A program made the position numbers and the translations under genes. From contig JAUJPP010000005.1 of NCBI GenBank assembly GCA_030562195.1, positions 4,239,326-4,303,325 on the forward strand: 64,000 nt of DNA, in the 5' to 3' direction. Positions within the stretch are counted from its first letter, which is position 1. Every line of letters starts with the position of its first letter. This document shows positions 1-10,803 of this stretch, in pieces. Below the pieces are notes generated by a model. That model was not told the DNA's origin and did no database searches. It saw nothing but the letters and a program-made list of their open reading frames with translations. Source of the DNA: Nipponacmea schrenckii. Taxonomy: Eukaryota > Mollusca > Gastropoda > Lottiidae.

Positions 1-148
1 ATGGAATGCCACTTCTGTTTTATACTGTAAAATAAATCTTAAGTTTTCTGATGCTCATCCTCTGTGCTGTTGTTATATGCTTCTCTCTTTTCAAGATGTG
101 ATACCACTCCCACAACTATGGATAACAAATACTTAAAGTGGTTTATTT

Positions 149-357
149 ATTGTTATTTAAGTAATTGTTATTTAAGCAATTGTTATTTAAGCAATTGTTA
201 TTGAAGCAATTGTCATTTAAGTAATTGTTATTTAGGTAATTGTTATTGAAGCAATTGTTATTGAAGCAATTGTCATTTAAGCAATTGTTAATTAAGCAAT
301 TGTTATTTAAGCAATTGTTAGTTAACTAATTGTTATTTCAGCAATTGTTATTCAAAT
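149..357. repeat. 15-bp minisatellite (AAGCAATTGTTATTT)
   Basis: About 14 imperfect tandem copies of a 15-bp unit built around CAATTG. Copies differ by single substitutions (TTATTT/TTATTG/TCATTT). CAATTG is self-complementary, so the array is a ladder of short palindromes. No coding potential was seen. Confidence 0.9.
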
Positions 358-1204
358 ATTTGTTATTAGCCCTACATATTTCAGTCAGATGTGAAATTAT
401 TATGTACATAATTAGAGCTTTAAATAATCGGCTATTTACCAAGACTAAATATATTCATATAGATTTTTATAAATGCTCAACAGTAGGATATTTATTCATG
501 GCACATTCTTTTGTATGATATTCAGTATTTAACACAAGCTCATATTCATTGACTTGTTCACTTGTTCGACTTTGATAATTTACTGGTTGTCTGCTTCAAG
601 CTTCAAAATTATATTTAATCGAGAAATATTTTGAGATGCTCTTACTCTGAATTTTATCTTGGAAATTTTTTTTTCAAGCTAACTATAAGAGAATTTTGCA
701 ACTTCATCTATTTGTTTGTTCAATCTTGCTACATTTAATTTTGTTATGCAATTGAGATGGGTGAGCTGTACTAGAAGCTTGTGGAGCAAGAGAATGAAGT
801 TGGGTTCCTCATGTTTTGATAGGGAGATCCTAAGAGACATTCATGACAGGCTAAAATTGTAACAGGAGGGAGGGGGCAGCTTTAATTTAAGAAAAGTAGT
901 TTGTTTTCAAAATTCAATTTTTATTATTATATATACAAAATTATGTGCCACTTAAAGATGTGGTCTATTTACTCATCACTACAGTGATCTTAATCATTTT
1001 CTAATGAATTGTGATTCTAATTTGATAGCTATCTAGAACTGTTTTTGATAGTAATCTTTTGATAGTAGAAATTTAGCATATTTATATATTTAAATAATTA
1101 TTTAAGTCAAATTTTGATAATAAAAAAAATGAATGTTAATAGTCACTATATTTACATTATTTTGTGAAATTTTAAAAGACCACTTCAACAGCAAAATGAA
1201 CATA
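358..1204. other. AT-rich intergenic, nothing recognised
   Basis: No frame of meaningful length, no splice-bounded exon pattern and no recognisable element. There are short poly-A and poly-T runs only. Confidence 0.6.
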
Positions 1205-1665
1205 TGAGATGCACCCTTATAGCTGACAAGCATCTCCCTAACTGAGGAGCATCCTACAACTGAGGCACTCCCTATAACAGAGTAGCACCCTCATACTTGA
1301 CGAACACCCCCCATTACTGAGGAGCACAACTTTAACTGAAGAAGAACATCCACATTACTGAGGAGCACCCCGGTTAATGAGGAGCTCCCAAATAACTGAA
1401 GAACACCCCCGGTACTGAGGATCACCCCATTAACTGAAGAACACCCCCGCTACTGAGCAGCACCCATACCTGATGAGTACCCCTATGACTGAGGAGTACC
1501 CAAGCAGCATTCCCTTCATCTGAAGTGCACTCCTTTACCGGAGGTACATCCCTTTGGTGCACCCCTACACACGGGAAGCACCCTTATACCTGAAGAGCAC
1601 CCCAATAACTGAGGAGCACGCCCATATCTGTGGAGCCCCATATACGTCGAAAGCACCCATTTACC
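1205..1665. repeat. Degenerate ~20-bp minisatellite (ACTGAGGAGCACCCC-like)
   Basis: Roughly 20-22 degenerate units of the form (T/A)ACTGA(G/A)GA(G/A)CACCCC with variable spacers. It is old, judged by divergence among units. A 78-aa frame that starts near the end of this region (1554) is low-complexity and is not a gene. Confidence 0.75.
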
Positions 1666-1862
1666 CGTTTAAGCAGTTAAATGGATCTAAATTATACGGT
1701 CTCAAGAGTTCAAATATTAGAGTTCACATTCAGTGCTTTCGTGAGTCCAAATGGGGTCAGTTCCACAACCGCAATCAACGCAATAAATAATGCGTTTTAG
1801 ATGAAATGTATACGCTCGCCAACCGTTTATTTAGCAGGTCGTTTACATTTACTGATTATGGC

Positions 1863-2911
1863 TCCAAGGGAGAAAACTCGATTTAAAAAATTTACTTGAG
1901 CTAGAGACTACAGTTAATTCTTCTTTTTTACATAATAGTACAATAACATTGCCGCTTGTCTTCTACCAACGCTTAGTTTATTCTGCTAATTCAAAACGTT
2001 TCAGATAGTTTCTACAGGCACCTTGGCTAGTGCTTTTAAGGTGTCGATCACCCCTTTTATTCAAGGTGTTTGGAGAGGGGGTGGGGCGGGTCTTATTGTT
2101 TATCGATGACATAAAATATGCATATTATTTATAATAATAATAGGAATGGAGACGAACATTAAGATGTGCGCAATGAGGGGAATTTTGATAGAACTTGCAT
2201 CAGCCTAGTCCATCCGGAATTGTCAAGGAATCTTTACATGGCGAACTTACAATACAGAGGCCCTTTCACTTTGTTTACAATAAGCCTCAGTTTGGTGTTA
2301 TAACACGGGGATTCCCCTAATATGAAAATACACGTGTTCTTTGAAGAGAAAATTTCCGAAGTTTGGACTTAGGCCTAATTGTTATGTTATTGCCGTTGTC
2401 TATCAGGTAAATCTTATCATCATTCTATATTGAGTAAATTTATGCTAATCCCCTTTTTTAATCCTTGACCATAATCCCCTAATCCCCTCGTTAGGCTATC
2501 TCACTGACCGGTCACATTTTCAGAACAAAATTTGCCCAATAGTCGATATGAATTGATATGAAAGCTTTAGATAAACATTCCTTGCCTAAGATTATCGGTT
2601 GGCCTTATATACGTTCAAAAGCACAAATTTTTTTTAGAAATTTGAAAAAGTTTATGCCCTTAAAAGCAAATTTTGTAACCATTTTTGGAGAAAGAAGTGT
2701 TTATTTGGAATTGAAAATTACCAAATTTTATGTCGTTTGCTTCCCAAGACACCCAATGTATTTATAAAATTTATTTGTGATCACTGTTTCGATAATTATG
2801 CACGCTATGCGAAGTTTTGATGCACCAGTGGGCATATTCTAAAAAAAATAAAGAATTAACTGTAGTCTTAATATATAATATAGTAAACAAAATCGAGTTT
2901 TCTCCCTTGGA
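1863..2911. mobile_element. Non-autonomous DNA element with ~60-bp imperfect terminal inverted repeats
   Basis: The left end TCCAAGGGAGAAAACTCGAT (1863-1882) recurs as its exact reverse complement at the right end (terminating at 2911). The inverted match resumes over GACTACAGTTAATTCTT about 25-30 bp further in on both sides. The interior has no transposase-like frame; the longest is 69 aa and unconvincing. I see no clear target-site duplication. CCAAGGGAGA ends are typical of repeats I associate with molluscan genomes. The superfamily is not assignable by eye. Confidence 0.75.
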
Positions 2912-3569
2912 CTGTTAACGATAAAAGGGGGCAAGTTATTTTAAGTACTACGTCGAAATTCTTGGCTTTTCGCAGTCAGTCTTAAGTTTGATCAAACCTA
3001 ACTATCAAAAGCGAATATTGTATTAAAACATTGAAGCAAGCCTGTTATTTTTGGATTTATTTTTCAAGAAAAAAAAAACCTTATGTCCACGAAGATGCTA
3101 TTCAAAAAAATAAAGTTGTCCGACAGGGAGTTAAACATTTCTAAGAGCCATTTGGTTTTAAAATTCACCCTTTTTGACGACGTAAGACTTTCAGTAGACC
3201 GTTTTTGCTCTATTATTATTCAATCAAAAATAAGTTGGCCATAAAAAGCAATTCAGACACCACAGAGGTCGGACAGTAGTACATAAAGTGCAGAGCTTAT
3301 AAGGGAAGTTGATAAATTTCGGAAACCCCTTGATAATTTCAAACCACAAACAAGGAAGGATACTCAAGTTTCAAATTACGTGATAACGCTCGCCCAAAAA
3401 CAATACCATTGTATTACGAATGCCATTGTTGACAATTGTTTACATTTGTTGACATAGATTGACAATTGTTCTTCTCTTAATATATCCAGGCAGTATTTCT
3501 CACAAAACATAGTATGGAAATACCCACTCCTGGGTTTTTATTAGGATCAACGTTTCGACAATATACATT
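2912..3569. other. AT-rich intergenic, nothing recognised
   Basis: No gene, RNA or element could be supported here. Confidence 0.5.
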
Positions 3570-3790
3570 ATGTTCAGTTAATGTAAATTGTTGAAACGTT
3601 GTACACAACAAACCTCGAAAGTAGTATACCATATGAACTGACGATTTTAATGTAAATTATAGAAACGTTGTTTACAATAAACCTCATGAGTAGAATAGGC
3701 CTACTATATGAACTTGGTGAAACGTTGTATAAAATAAAATCCTTAACTGATGATGTGAATGTAAATTGTTGAAACGTTGTATACAATAAA
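3570..3790. repeat. Irregular repeat of GTAAATTGTTGAAACGTTGTA
   Basis: Four imperfect occurrences of a core 'GAAACGTTGTA...AATAAA' (near 3593, 3664, 3720 and 3770) spaced about 45-70 bp apart. It creates short open frames on the minus strand that have no family resemblance. Confidence 0.6.
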
Positions 3791-3799
3791 ACCCTATAT

Positions 3800-4139
3800 T
3801 AGTACACCGTAACACTGAGTTCCGTCTTTTGCTCGACCCTTTAAACAGAGTGTGAAAATTTGAAAAATCGTTCGTGTCTAGACAGCTGTGCCGCGGATGG
3901 TCAAATAATGAAATGACCAACGTGACCAGTGCAATTGTAACCTCGACCGGTTGAACAACGGGTCTCTTCCATCGGTGTTCAGTAACATCCCCAAACTGTA
4001 GCGTTTTGTTCTCCCTCTGATACGGTGGTCTCGTATAACGGAATGACGCGCTTCTGCGACAGTTTGCCGTGATGCACTGGTCTATTACATACACTCTGAT
4101 GAACTGAAGTTGGAACTGGAAGGTTTAAGCATTTGCAAG
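3800..4139 (+). other. Candidate 5' untranslated exon of the downstream GPCR
   Basis: This stretch is visibly less AT-rich than its surroundings and ends in a strong donor, CAAG|GTAAGA (GT at 4140-4141). The GPCR start codon lies only 14 bases after an acceptor (TTTTTAG, AG at 5797-5798). The simplest model is a leader exon ending at 4139 joined to 5799, with a 1.66-kb intron mostly filled by the element at 4343-5666. The exon contains several ATGs that would be upstream starts. The 5' boundary is a guess; no TATA box is obvious. Confidence 0.4.
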
Positions 4140-4342
4140 GTAAGACTTAATTAATTCTAAGAGCTAAGGTTTTGATAGATATGTGGGAGGGTGGGAGGGT
4201 GGGAGGGGGAGGGGGAGGGGCACGTCATTGATATATTTAATACAGTAAAATGAGACAGAATGACTCTGCATATATTCGGTATCATGGCCAGTTTTAGAGA
4301 CAAATTCATTCATGGACGGGTGTGCAGAACGAAATTCATTTT

Positions 4343-5666
4343 TATACGCCCACATGAAATGGGGGGCGTATATTGTCGTCACCCACATCCGTCCGTCCGT
4401 CCGTCCGTCCGTCCACAATTGCTCGTAAACACTCTACACGGTGTAATTCTTGATGGATTTAGATGAAACTTAATATGAGTGTTTATGATCACGCAAGGAT
4501 GAACCCTATTGAAAATCAGCGAAATCGGAAAAAAATTAGTATGAGTTCGTGCCCTTGTTCTTGAATGGCTCGTAAACACTCTACAACGTGCAATTCTTGA
4601 CCGATTTTGATGAAACTTGGTGTGAGAGTATGTTATAACTCAAGGATAAACCCTATCGAAAATCAGCGAAATCGAAAAACATTTAGTATGAGTTATTGCC
4701 CTTGTTCTTGAAAACGCGTTCAATTTTAGCTTGTAAACACTCTTGAGAGAACAATTTTTAATGGATTTTAATGAAACTTGGCCTGAGTATTTGTTATCAC
4801 CCGAGGATGAAGCCTATTGAAAACCAGTCAAATCGAAAAAAAATTAATATCAGTTATTTCCCTTGTTTTTGAAAACGCGTTCAATTTTTAGCTTGTAAAC
4901 ACTCTACAAGCACAGTTATTGACCGATTTTGACGAAACTTGCTGAAATTCAATATCACCCAAGAATGAACCCTTTTGAAAATAGCACATATCGAAATATA
5001 TTTAATATGAACTATTGCCCTTGTTCTATAAAATGTGTTGGATTTTTGCCTTGTAAACACTCCACAAGTCACAATTCTTGAGCGATTTTGACATAACTTG
5101 GCATGAGTATTTGTAATCACCTAAGGATGAACCCTATTGAAATTCAGTTAAATCGAAAAATATTTAGTATCAGTTATAGCCCTTGTTCTTGAAAATTTTA
5201 GCTTGTAAACACTCTAGAAAGAACAATTTTTAATGGATTTTGATGTAACTTGGCTGGAGTATTTGTTGTCTCCCAAGGATAAACCCTATTGAAAATCAGT
5301 TAAAACGAAAAATATTTAGTGTCAGTTATTGCGCCTGTTTTCAAAAACGCTTTCAACTTTTGGCTTGTGAACACTCTAAACATTCCTTTTTGACAAAACT
5401 CGCTGAAATTTTTTAATATCAACCAAGGATGAGCCTTATTAAGAATTAAGACTATATCAAACTATTATTAAGGGTGAACTCTATTGCAAATCATAAAAAT
5501 ACCGAAAAGTATTTAATTTGTTGTTATTAGGTACAATTCTTGACAGTTTTTAATGAAACTAGAGACCCTAGAAAAAAATAGGTTGGAAGGTTGAATATTT
5601 CATTCCACTTATTGTAACCTTACTGAAAAGTTTTTATTTGAAATAAATGCTGCCAGTGGGCGTATA
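4343..5666. mobile_element. Inverted-terminal-repeat element filled with ~150-bp tandem units
   Basis: The element begins TATACGCCCAC (4343-4353) and ends with the exact reverse complement GTGGGCGTATA (5656-5666). If TA is the duplicated target, the TIR is TACGCCCAC, as in TA-inserting DNA transposons; this is inference. A second GGGGGGCGTATA just inside the left end makes a hairpin. A (GTCC)n run at 4389-4414 follows. The interior is about seven diverged ~150-bp repeats, each starting 'GTAAACACTCTA', passing through 'GATTTTGATGAAACTTGG' and 'AAGGATGAACCCTATTGAAAATCAG', and ending 'CCCTTGTTCTTGAAAA'. There is no transposase frame. The element lies in the presumed leader intron of the GPCR. 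Confidence 0.75.
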
Positions 5667-5812
5667 TTACCTTGCCTGGCAAGCTATCTTTACAGAAGTA
5701 AAGGTTTTTATGAATCTCTGGAAGAGGCATATGAAGAAAGATGAATGAATGAATAAATGAAAGACTTGTATTGCTTATAACATCCGTTTAATTTTTAGGG
5801 CTACAGTCCACG

Positions 5813-7138
5813 ATGGAAACCAACGTTTCAGCATTAGAGTTTACTTCTAACTCCACGGAATTGAACTACACCGCTACCATTAGCAGTTTGGATAATTTGA
5901 CCTCGACTTCCAGCAGTACAACTGGCGGAAATGAAACTACATCAGCATTGGGTGGATTCATCACTGGGGCCTGCAATATGACATCACCCAGTTTAAACAA
6001 CTGGGATTTGTTATTGGAAATCGAGCAACGAAAGACGGAGATGTTAATATCCACCTTGATTTACATGTCAGTACTGATGGGCGTGGGATTCATGGGCAAT
6101 ACGTTGGTAATCGTGGTCTACACCGTCCGCATCCAGAAGGGAACAACCCGCATCTTCATCCTGGCATTATCCATGGCGGATATCCTGAACAACATGCTTG
6201 GCATGTCCGGCGAGATCATTGACATCACCCAACATTACACCTTTACCAGCTCGGTGATGTGCCGCTTCATCCGCTTCAACAACTACATCACTGTTTTTTC
6301 GTCCATATACATCCTCATTGCCGTGGCCATCGACCGGTATCGACGTGTGTGTCAGCCGCATTCCAAACAGATCACTGTTTTCGGTGCCAAGATCATGGTG
6401 GCATTGGCCGTCTTCTTTGCTTCCCTGATTACCATCCCTGCTTTGATTCTGAATGGAGTGAGAGAGTTCGTTTTGGAAGAATATTGTATTGAAGCCTACG
6501 AGTGTACCATTATGAACGTTTGGAACGATACCCCATATCCGTTTATCTTCATTGGGACCCAATTTATGATGTTCGTGGCCTCATGTTCTATTGTGTTCGT
6601 TCTCTACGCATTGATCGGCCGTACCATTTTCATCCACAGCCGCTTCAGCTTCAAAGACAGTTTTATGCGTAAGAAGAAGAACAAGGCGGAGATCACACAA
6701 AATGTGCCACTTGCTGCAAATCCGGTCTCAGATGCAGCTGCATTACGAATGGCAGAACCTAACGACTCTGCAAGCGACGCACCATCTGGTTACGGTGAGA
6801 GTGAAGCGGATGCTCTTAACATCACCAGGAAAAGCATCCTCATCACTAGAAAACGCAAGATTCAAAAATCCCAACGGATTAAAAACCGGACGACGTTGAT
6901 GTTGGTTGCAATTTCGTTCGTTTTCATCCTCAGCTGCCTTCCGTACCTGAGTATTTCTGTCATGAAGAGATTGGACCCCGAGTATGTCTCTTCCTTGACG
7001 GAATTTCAGTTGAAAGTCCATAATATCTTCTTGAGGTCCTACTTCATCAACTCTGCTGCTAATCCTATCGTATATAGCTTCTTCAACGCACGCTTTAGAG
7101 CCGAGGTAATGGGTCTCTTTTGTCCATCGAGGTATTAA
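5813..7138 (+). CDS. Class A (rhodopsin-like) G-protein-coupled receptor, probably peptide-type orphan
   Basis: A single uninterrupted 441-codon frame. The start at 5813 is the first ATG after a likely leader-intron acceptor (5797-5798). The extracellular N-tail (1-75) carries six N-x-S/T sites (N4, N13, N18, N28, N40, N55). TM1 (~78-104) has the GN pair at 95-96. TM2 has LSMAD (119-123). C150 tops TM3, with C225/C231 in ECL2 as disulfide partners. DRY is at 174-176. TM5 is ~243-267. A long basic intracellular loop 3 spans ~268-358. TM6 (~361-384) reads SCLPY in place of CWxP. TM7 has NPIVY at 417-421. The short tail has C437 as a possible palmitoylation site. These features define a rhodopsin-family receptor at the plasma membrane. 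The DRYRRVCQP junction resembles orphan receptors expanded in molluscs. The ligand is unknown, and G-protein coupling is inferred from the family. An ATTAAA polyadenylation signal lies at 7320. Its last ~370 coding bases are duplicated in inverted orientation at 10804-11135. Confidence 0.95.
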   Translation: METNVSALEFTSNSTELNYTATISSLDNLTSTSSSTTGGNETTSALGGFITGACNMTSPSLNNWDLLLEIEQRKTEMLISTLIYMSVLMGVGFMGNTLVIVVYTVRIQKGTTRIFILALSMADILNNMLGMSGEIIDITQHYTFTSSVMCRFIRFNNYITVFSSIYILIAVAIDRYRRVCQPHSKQITVFGAKIMVALAVFFASLITIPALILNGVREFVLEEYCIEAYECTIMNVWNDTPYPFIFIGTQFMMFVASCSIVFVLYALIGRTIFIHSRFSFKDSFMRKKKNKAEITQNVPLAANPVSDAAALRMAEPNDSASDAPSGYGESEADALNITRKSILITRKRKIQKSQRIKNRTTLMLVAISFVFILSCLPYLSISVMKRLDPEYVSSLTEFQLKVHNIFLRSYFINSAANPIVYSFFNARFRAEVMGLFCPSRY

Positions 7139-7690
7139 ACTTTGGAATGGGTAACTTTTGGGTGGCCTCTAGAAGGATGTAACTCTTAGGAGTGGGTGGC
7201 CTGGAAGGGGTTGCTTTTGGAAGTGTGTGGCCTCTGCGAGGGAGTTTTTTTTTAAATGAGTCAAATAATTTTGTACATATATATAATTGTTTTATTTATT
7301 GAATCATTCTATTTATTATATTAAAGACTTATTTGTCATTTCCTTTACAATTGTTTCAACTGTTACACTTCTACTGGGGAATTTGAATACACTTTGGACA
7401 TTACTAGTCAGATCCTACACCGTAATGTATATAATCTTTCATTAGATTGACAGCACTCTTAGCAGGATTCCAGATGCTATACTCGTTTATGCGGAAATGA
7501 TAACAATGCTGATATTATTATTATATTTTATTACCTTTTAAGTTCCGATCAAAATTTGAAAGACCGATTTGGATTCTTTGCATTGCAAATTGGTCAGCTT
7601 ATAACTACCAAAAACTATTTTGCTATCTATGGCTTTGATACAGCTATTTCGATGTTTTGGTCTCATAATTTCTTTGGTATTAATATTCAC
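6768..7690. repeat. Left arm of a decayed palindrome (GPCR 3' end plus claudin-like remnants)
   Basis: Reading inward, this arm matches the reverse complement of 8955-11135. Segment 6768-7508 corresponds to 11135-10427, and 7541-~7690 corresponds to 9103-~8955. The right-arm stretch 9104-10426 (coding exons 1 and 2 and part of 3 of the claudin-like gene) is missing here, replaced by ~32 bases of A/T. A smaller loss in the right arm removes the equivalent of ~6797-6856. Confidence 0.85.
7435..7690 (-). pseudogene. Remnant of a claudin/PMP22-like gene (last exon and leader exon only)
   Basis: On the minus strand, 7508-7435 aligns with the end of exon 3 of the intact gene at 9382-10511 (positions 10427-10518). 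It has a ~21-bp internal deletion and a changed stop region. Sequence at 7541-7690 aligns with the presumed leader exon and its GTAAxx donor near 9099. The coding exons between are absent, so nothing functional remains. This is one of the two complementary halves of the palindrome. Confidence 0.75.
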
Positions 7691-7952
7691 TATTTCATTG
7701 TATATATGTAATATTTTTGATAGAATACTCTACTAAATTGCACAAAACTCAAAATAATGGGAAGAGGGGGGGGGGGGAGTATTTTTACCATTGATAATAA
7801 TAATGGTCAAAGTTCAAAACATACTATTCCCTCTAGTAGTATTCTTTCTAATACAATCACAAATTCTTTGATAGCAATATTCACTATTTCATTGTATATA
7901 TGTAATATTTTTAATAGAATACTCTACTAAATTGCATAAAGCACAGAATAAA
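7675..7952. repeat. Pair of ~85-bp direct repeats
   Basis: 'ATTCACTATTTCATTGTATATATGT...GAATACTCTACTAAATTGCA' occurs at about 7683-7760 and again at about 7880-7945, and each copy is followed by a purine-rich tract ending in a run of G (7767-7778 and 7969-7978). The first copy starts at the inner edge of the palindrome arm. Confidence 0.75.
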
Positions 7953-8437
7953 AAAGAGAAAGAAAGGAAGGGGGGGGGTCTACTTTCTTTAACTGACGAG
8001 AAATCATCCCCTTATCAAAACATTGAAACAAAAGTGGGGTAACTTTTGTAAGTCAGCTAGTCCAAATAATTTTATGCAATTTGATAGAAGTGACTAGAAC
8101 ACTGTTTAATCTCATCAATATTCTGATATGAAATGAGGTACATTTTTTACATTCTGCGCCTAATAGTGATAATGAAGATGGGCAACACCTTGGAGTGTGA
8201 AATGAGGGAAGAAAAACATATGTAATAGTACAATTTCTCTTTCACGAAATTAGTTAACATTCGTTCTGTCGATGTCTGGCTGAATTTTTCAAGGGTACAA
8301 TCCAATCCAATCACGGCACTTGCAGAAAATGGACTGATTTTCATTGGATGGCTCTTTATTAGCCGTTTGACAAAAAATAACTGGCGGTGTTTGACCCTGG
8401 TATGTTCGATTATTGTTAAAGATGGAGGGGGTGACTT

Positions 8438-8681
8438 TATATTGAGGGTTGGGTTGAGTCCACCCATCACTATATTGAGGGTTGGGTTGAGTGCACCCAT
8501 CACTATATTGAGGGTTGGGTTGAGTGCATCCATCACTATATTGAGGGTTGGGTTGAGTGCATCCATCACTATATTAAGGGTTGGGTTGAGTGCATCCATC
8601 ACTATATTGAGGGTTGGGTTGAGTGCATCCATCACTATATTGAGGGTTGGGCTGAGTCCATCCATCACTATATTGAGGGAA
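8438..8681. repeat. 33-bp minisatellite upstream of the claudin-like gene
   Basis: About 7.4 copies of TTGAGGGTTGGGTTGAGTGC plus ATCCATCACTATA. Because 33 is a multiple of 3, frames stay open on both strands: a 127-codon frame on plus and a 185-codon frame on minus, which reads an 11-residue repeat around LNIVMDALNPT. I regard both as consequences of the repeat and not as genes. The G-rich strand has GGG clusters spaced for possible quadruplex formation. Confidence 0.9.
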
Positions 8682-9381
8682 AAAGGGAATATTGCCTGTA
8701 ACACAGGAGACTCCGCCTATTCCAACAAATATTTCAGTTGGAACCTATAATTTCTTACTCGAGAGTAGGTGTTTGATAATCACCCTTTAAGTACTGCTCG
8801 AGTGTCAAGTTATCTCCCTTTATTACACGTGAGTGGAGAGTTATTGCTCTTGAGTATGGATAAGTGCCAGTTTTCTAATATTTCTCTCATTTCTAGGGCC
8901 CTTCATTATCGACATAAGTTTATTGCATTAATAATAAAACAATCACCATTGACACGGCAAAACATGCCAAAATATAGAAATAGCTGCATCAGTGCCATAG
9001 AAAGCAAGATAGATTTTGGCAGAGATGTTTATCCTCTGATAAACTGACCATTGCAAAGAATCCAAATCGGTCTTTCAAATTTTGATCGGAGCTAAAAAGG
9101 TAAGACGTGTAACATCAGCTTGTCTAGAGCCCATGCTTTACTTTTTACACAAAAAGGACATTTTCTTCGATCTTGGAGACCGAAATCTGCTTCCAATTCC
9201 ATCCGACTGATCGGAGTTGTTTGAAATCAGTCAACGTTTCGGTGACAGTTACGTGCATACGTGCACGGAACTGAGCCATTACAACCATCGAAACGCTTGA
9301 TGGTAGTTGATATTGTTCAATGTTTCTTTGGTACAGAAGAGTGGGGTGTAAAGCTCCATTTCACTTTACTGTTTCAGCATT

Positions 9382-10511
9382 ATGAGTCTGAAAACTGTCA
9401 CAGCTTTCTTTCTTCTGGTGGCGGCTGTCATCTTTAACGTCATCGGCTTCTCTTGCCCATACTGGTTAACTGGCTACATCGACGTCTTCGGACGAGTGTG
9501 GTATGGCCTCTGGTTAACTTGCTATGATGTTCTGGACGATTGCATCAATACGGACCAGGCCAACCAGTTTGGTAGGTACAATTACCCCCAATGCCCGTTT
9601 ATTCGGATACCCTTTACCCACTGTATCCCTTTACCCATGGTATCCCTTTACCCATTATATCTGAGGACCCCTTTAATATCTGATGCCGTATAACTGTTCG
9701 TGTCCTTATATTATCCTTATGCCAATTTGAACAGAATGCTTCCTAAAATTCAGATGCCCCAGATGCCTTTCTTTTATCCAATATCCGAGAGTGGTATCAG
9801 CATCTTCCGGCGAGATAGTGACTCTACTCGATGGTGCTTCATGAAACCAGGTCTTAAAAGCCACTGTTTAAACTCCTTCAATTCCAGGATGGGAAAAGGG
9901 CGTAGCGGCCATGGAAATACTTGGCTTCATGGCATTGATTGCATCATGCTGCTTTTTGTTACTGGCGTTTTTATTCTGCCATAGCCGACAGAGTCTATTT
10001 ACTATACTTAGCGGGGTATTGGCTATAGCTGCAGGTAAGGGTATTACTGAACTGTTTAGTAGCCACAATCGACCGTGATGGACCGAAATAAAAAAAAGGG
10101 CGGGGGGGGGGGGTGTTATCGTTTAAGTTTAAATGATGGACATCGGATGCCTTCTTGCGTTTGGGTCAAGAACAACAAGCACGTTTCCTTCGTGGCCGCT
10201 CAGACACGCTCGCTGTTCATGGCATATGTTACAAAACTAGCTGGCAAGCTAAGACAATCAAACGTACAGTTCAACCTGTATTCAGGGACCTCTCACGGGA
10301 ATATTCAAAAACGTACTGAATACGTTTTATTTTGATCGTTTCAGGTATATTTATGTTAATTGGGGTGATTATCTTTGGTGCAGAATATGACGACACTTTC
10401 CTGACGCTCTCGTGGGCATTCGTCTTTGTTATCATTTCCGCATTAACGAGTATAACATCTGGAATCCTGCTAATAGTAAACTTTAAATCCGTCAAGGTGC
10501 TGTCAGTTTAA
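9382..10511 (+). CDS. Claudin/PMP22-family four-transmembrane protein
   Basis: Three coding exons, 9382-9571, 9888-10034 and 10345-10511, join in frame to 167 residues. The donors are GTAGGT and GTAAGG, and the acceptors are TTCCAG and TTTCAG. TM1 is residues ~5-25. The first extracellular loop carries the claudin/PMP22 signature W28...G42-L43-W44..C47......C54. TM2 is ~71-93, TM3 ~98-123 and TM4 ~134-159, followed by a short tail ending VKVLSV. Family members act in the plasma membrane as junctional or membrane-organising proteins, and a precise role cannot be assigned. An acceptor five bases upstream of ATG (AG at 9376-9377) and a donor at 9100 (AAAAAG|GTAAGA) suggest a noncoding leader exon ending at 9099. 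AATAAA occurs at 10643. The final 80 or so coding bases and the 3' UTR lie in the palindrome and are repeated inverted at 7435-7508 and beyond. Confidence 0.85.
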
Positions 10512-10803
10512 TGAAAGATTATATACATTACGGTGTAGGATCTGTCCAAAGTGTATTCAAATTCCCCAGTAGAAGTGTAACAGTTGAAACAATTGTAAAG
10601 GAAATGACAAATAAGTCTTTAATATAATAAATAGAATGATTCAATAAATAAAACAATTATATATATGTACAAAATTATTTGACTCATTTAAAAAAAACTC
10701 CCTCGCAGAGGCCACTCACTTCCAAAACCAACCCCTTCCAGGCCACCCACTCCTAAGAGTTACATCCTTCTAGAGGCCACCCAAAAGTTACCCATTCCAA
10801 AGT

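Noticed and set aside
3684..4094. 136-codon minus frame
   Set aside because: Overlaps the repeat at 3570-3790 and the candidate GPCR leader exon; no recognisable domain.
8147..8704. 185-codon minus frame with an 11-residue repeat
   Set aside because: Its length is produced by the 33-bp minisatellite; flanking parts have no family resemblance, and the array is equally open on the other strand.
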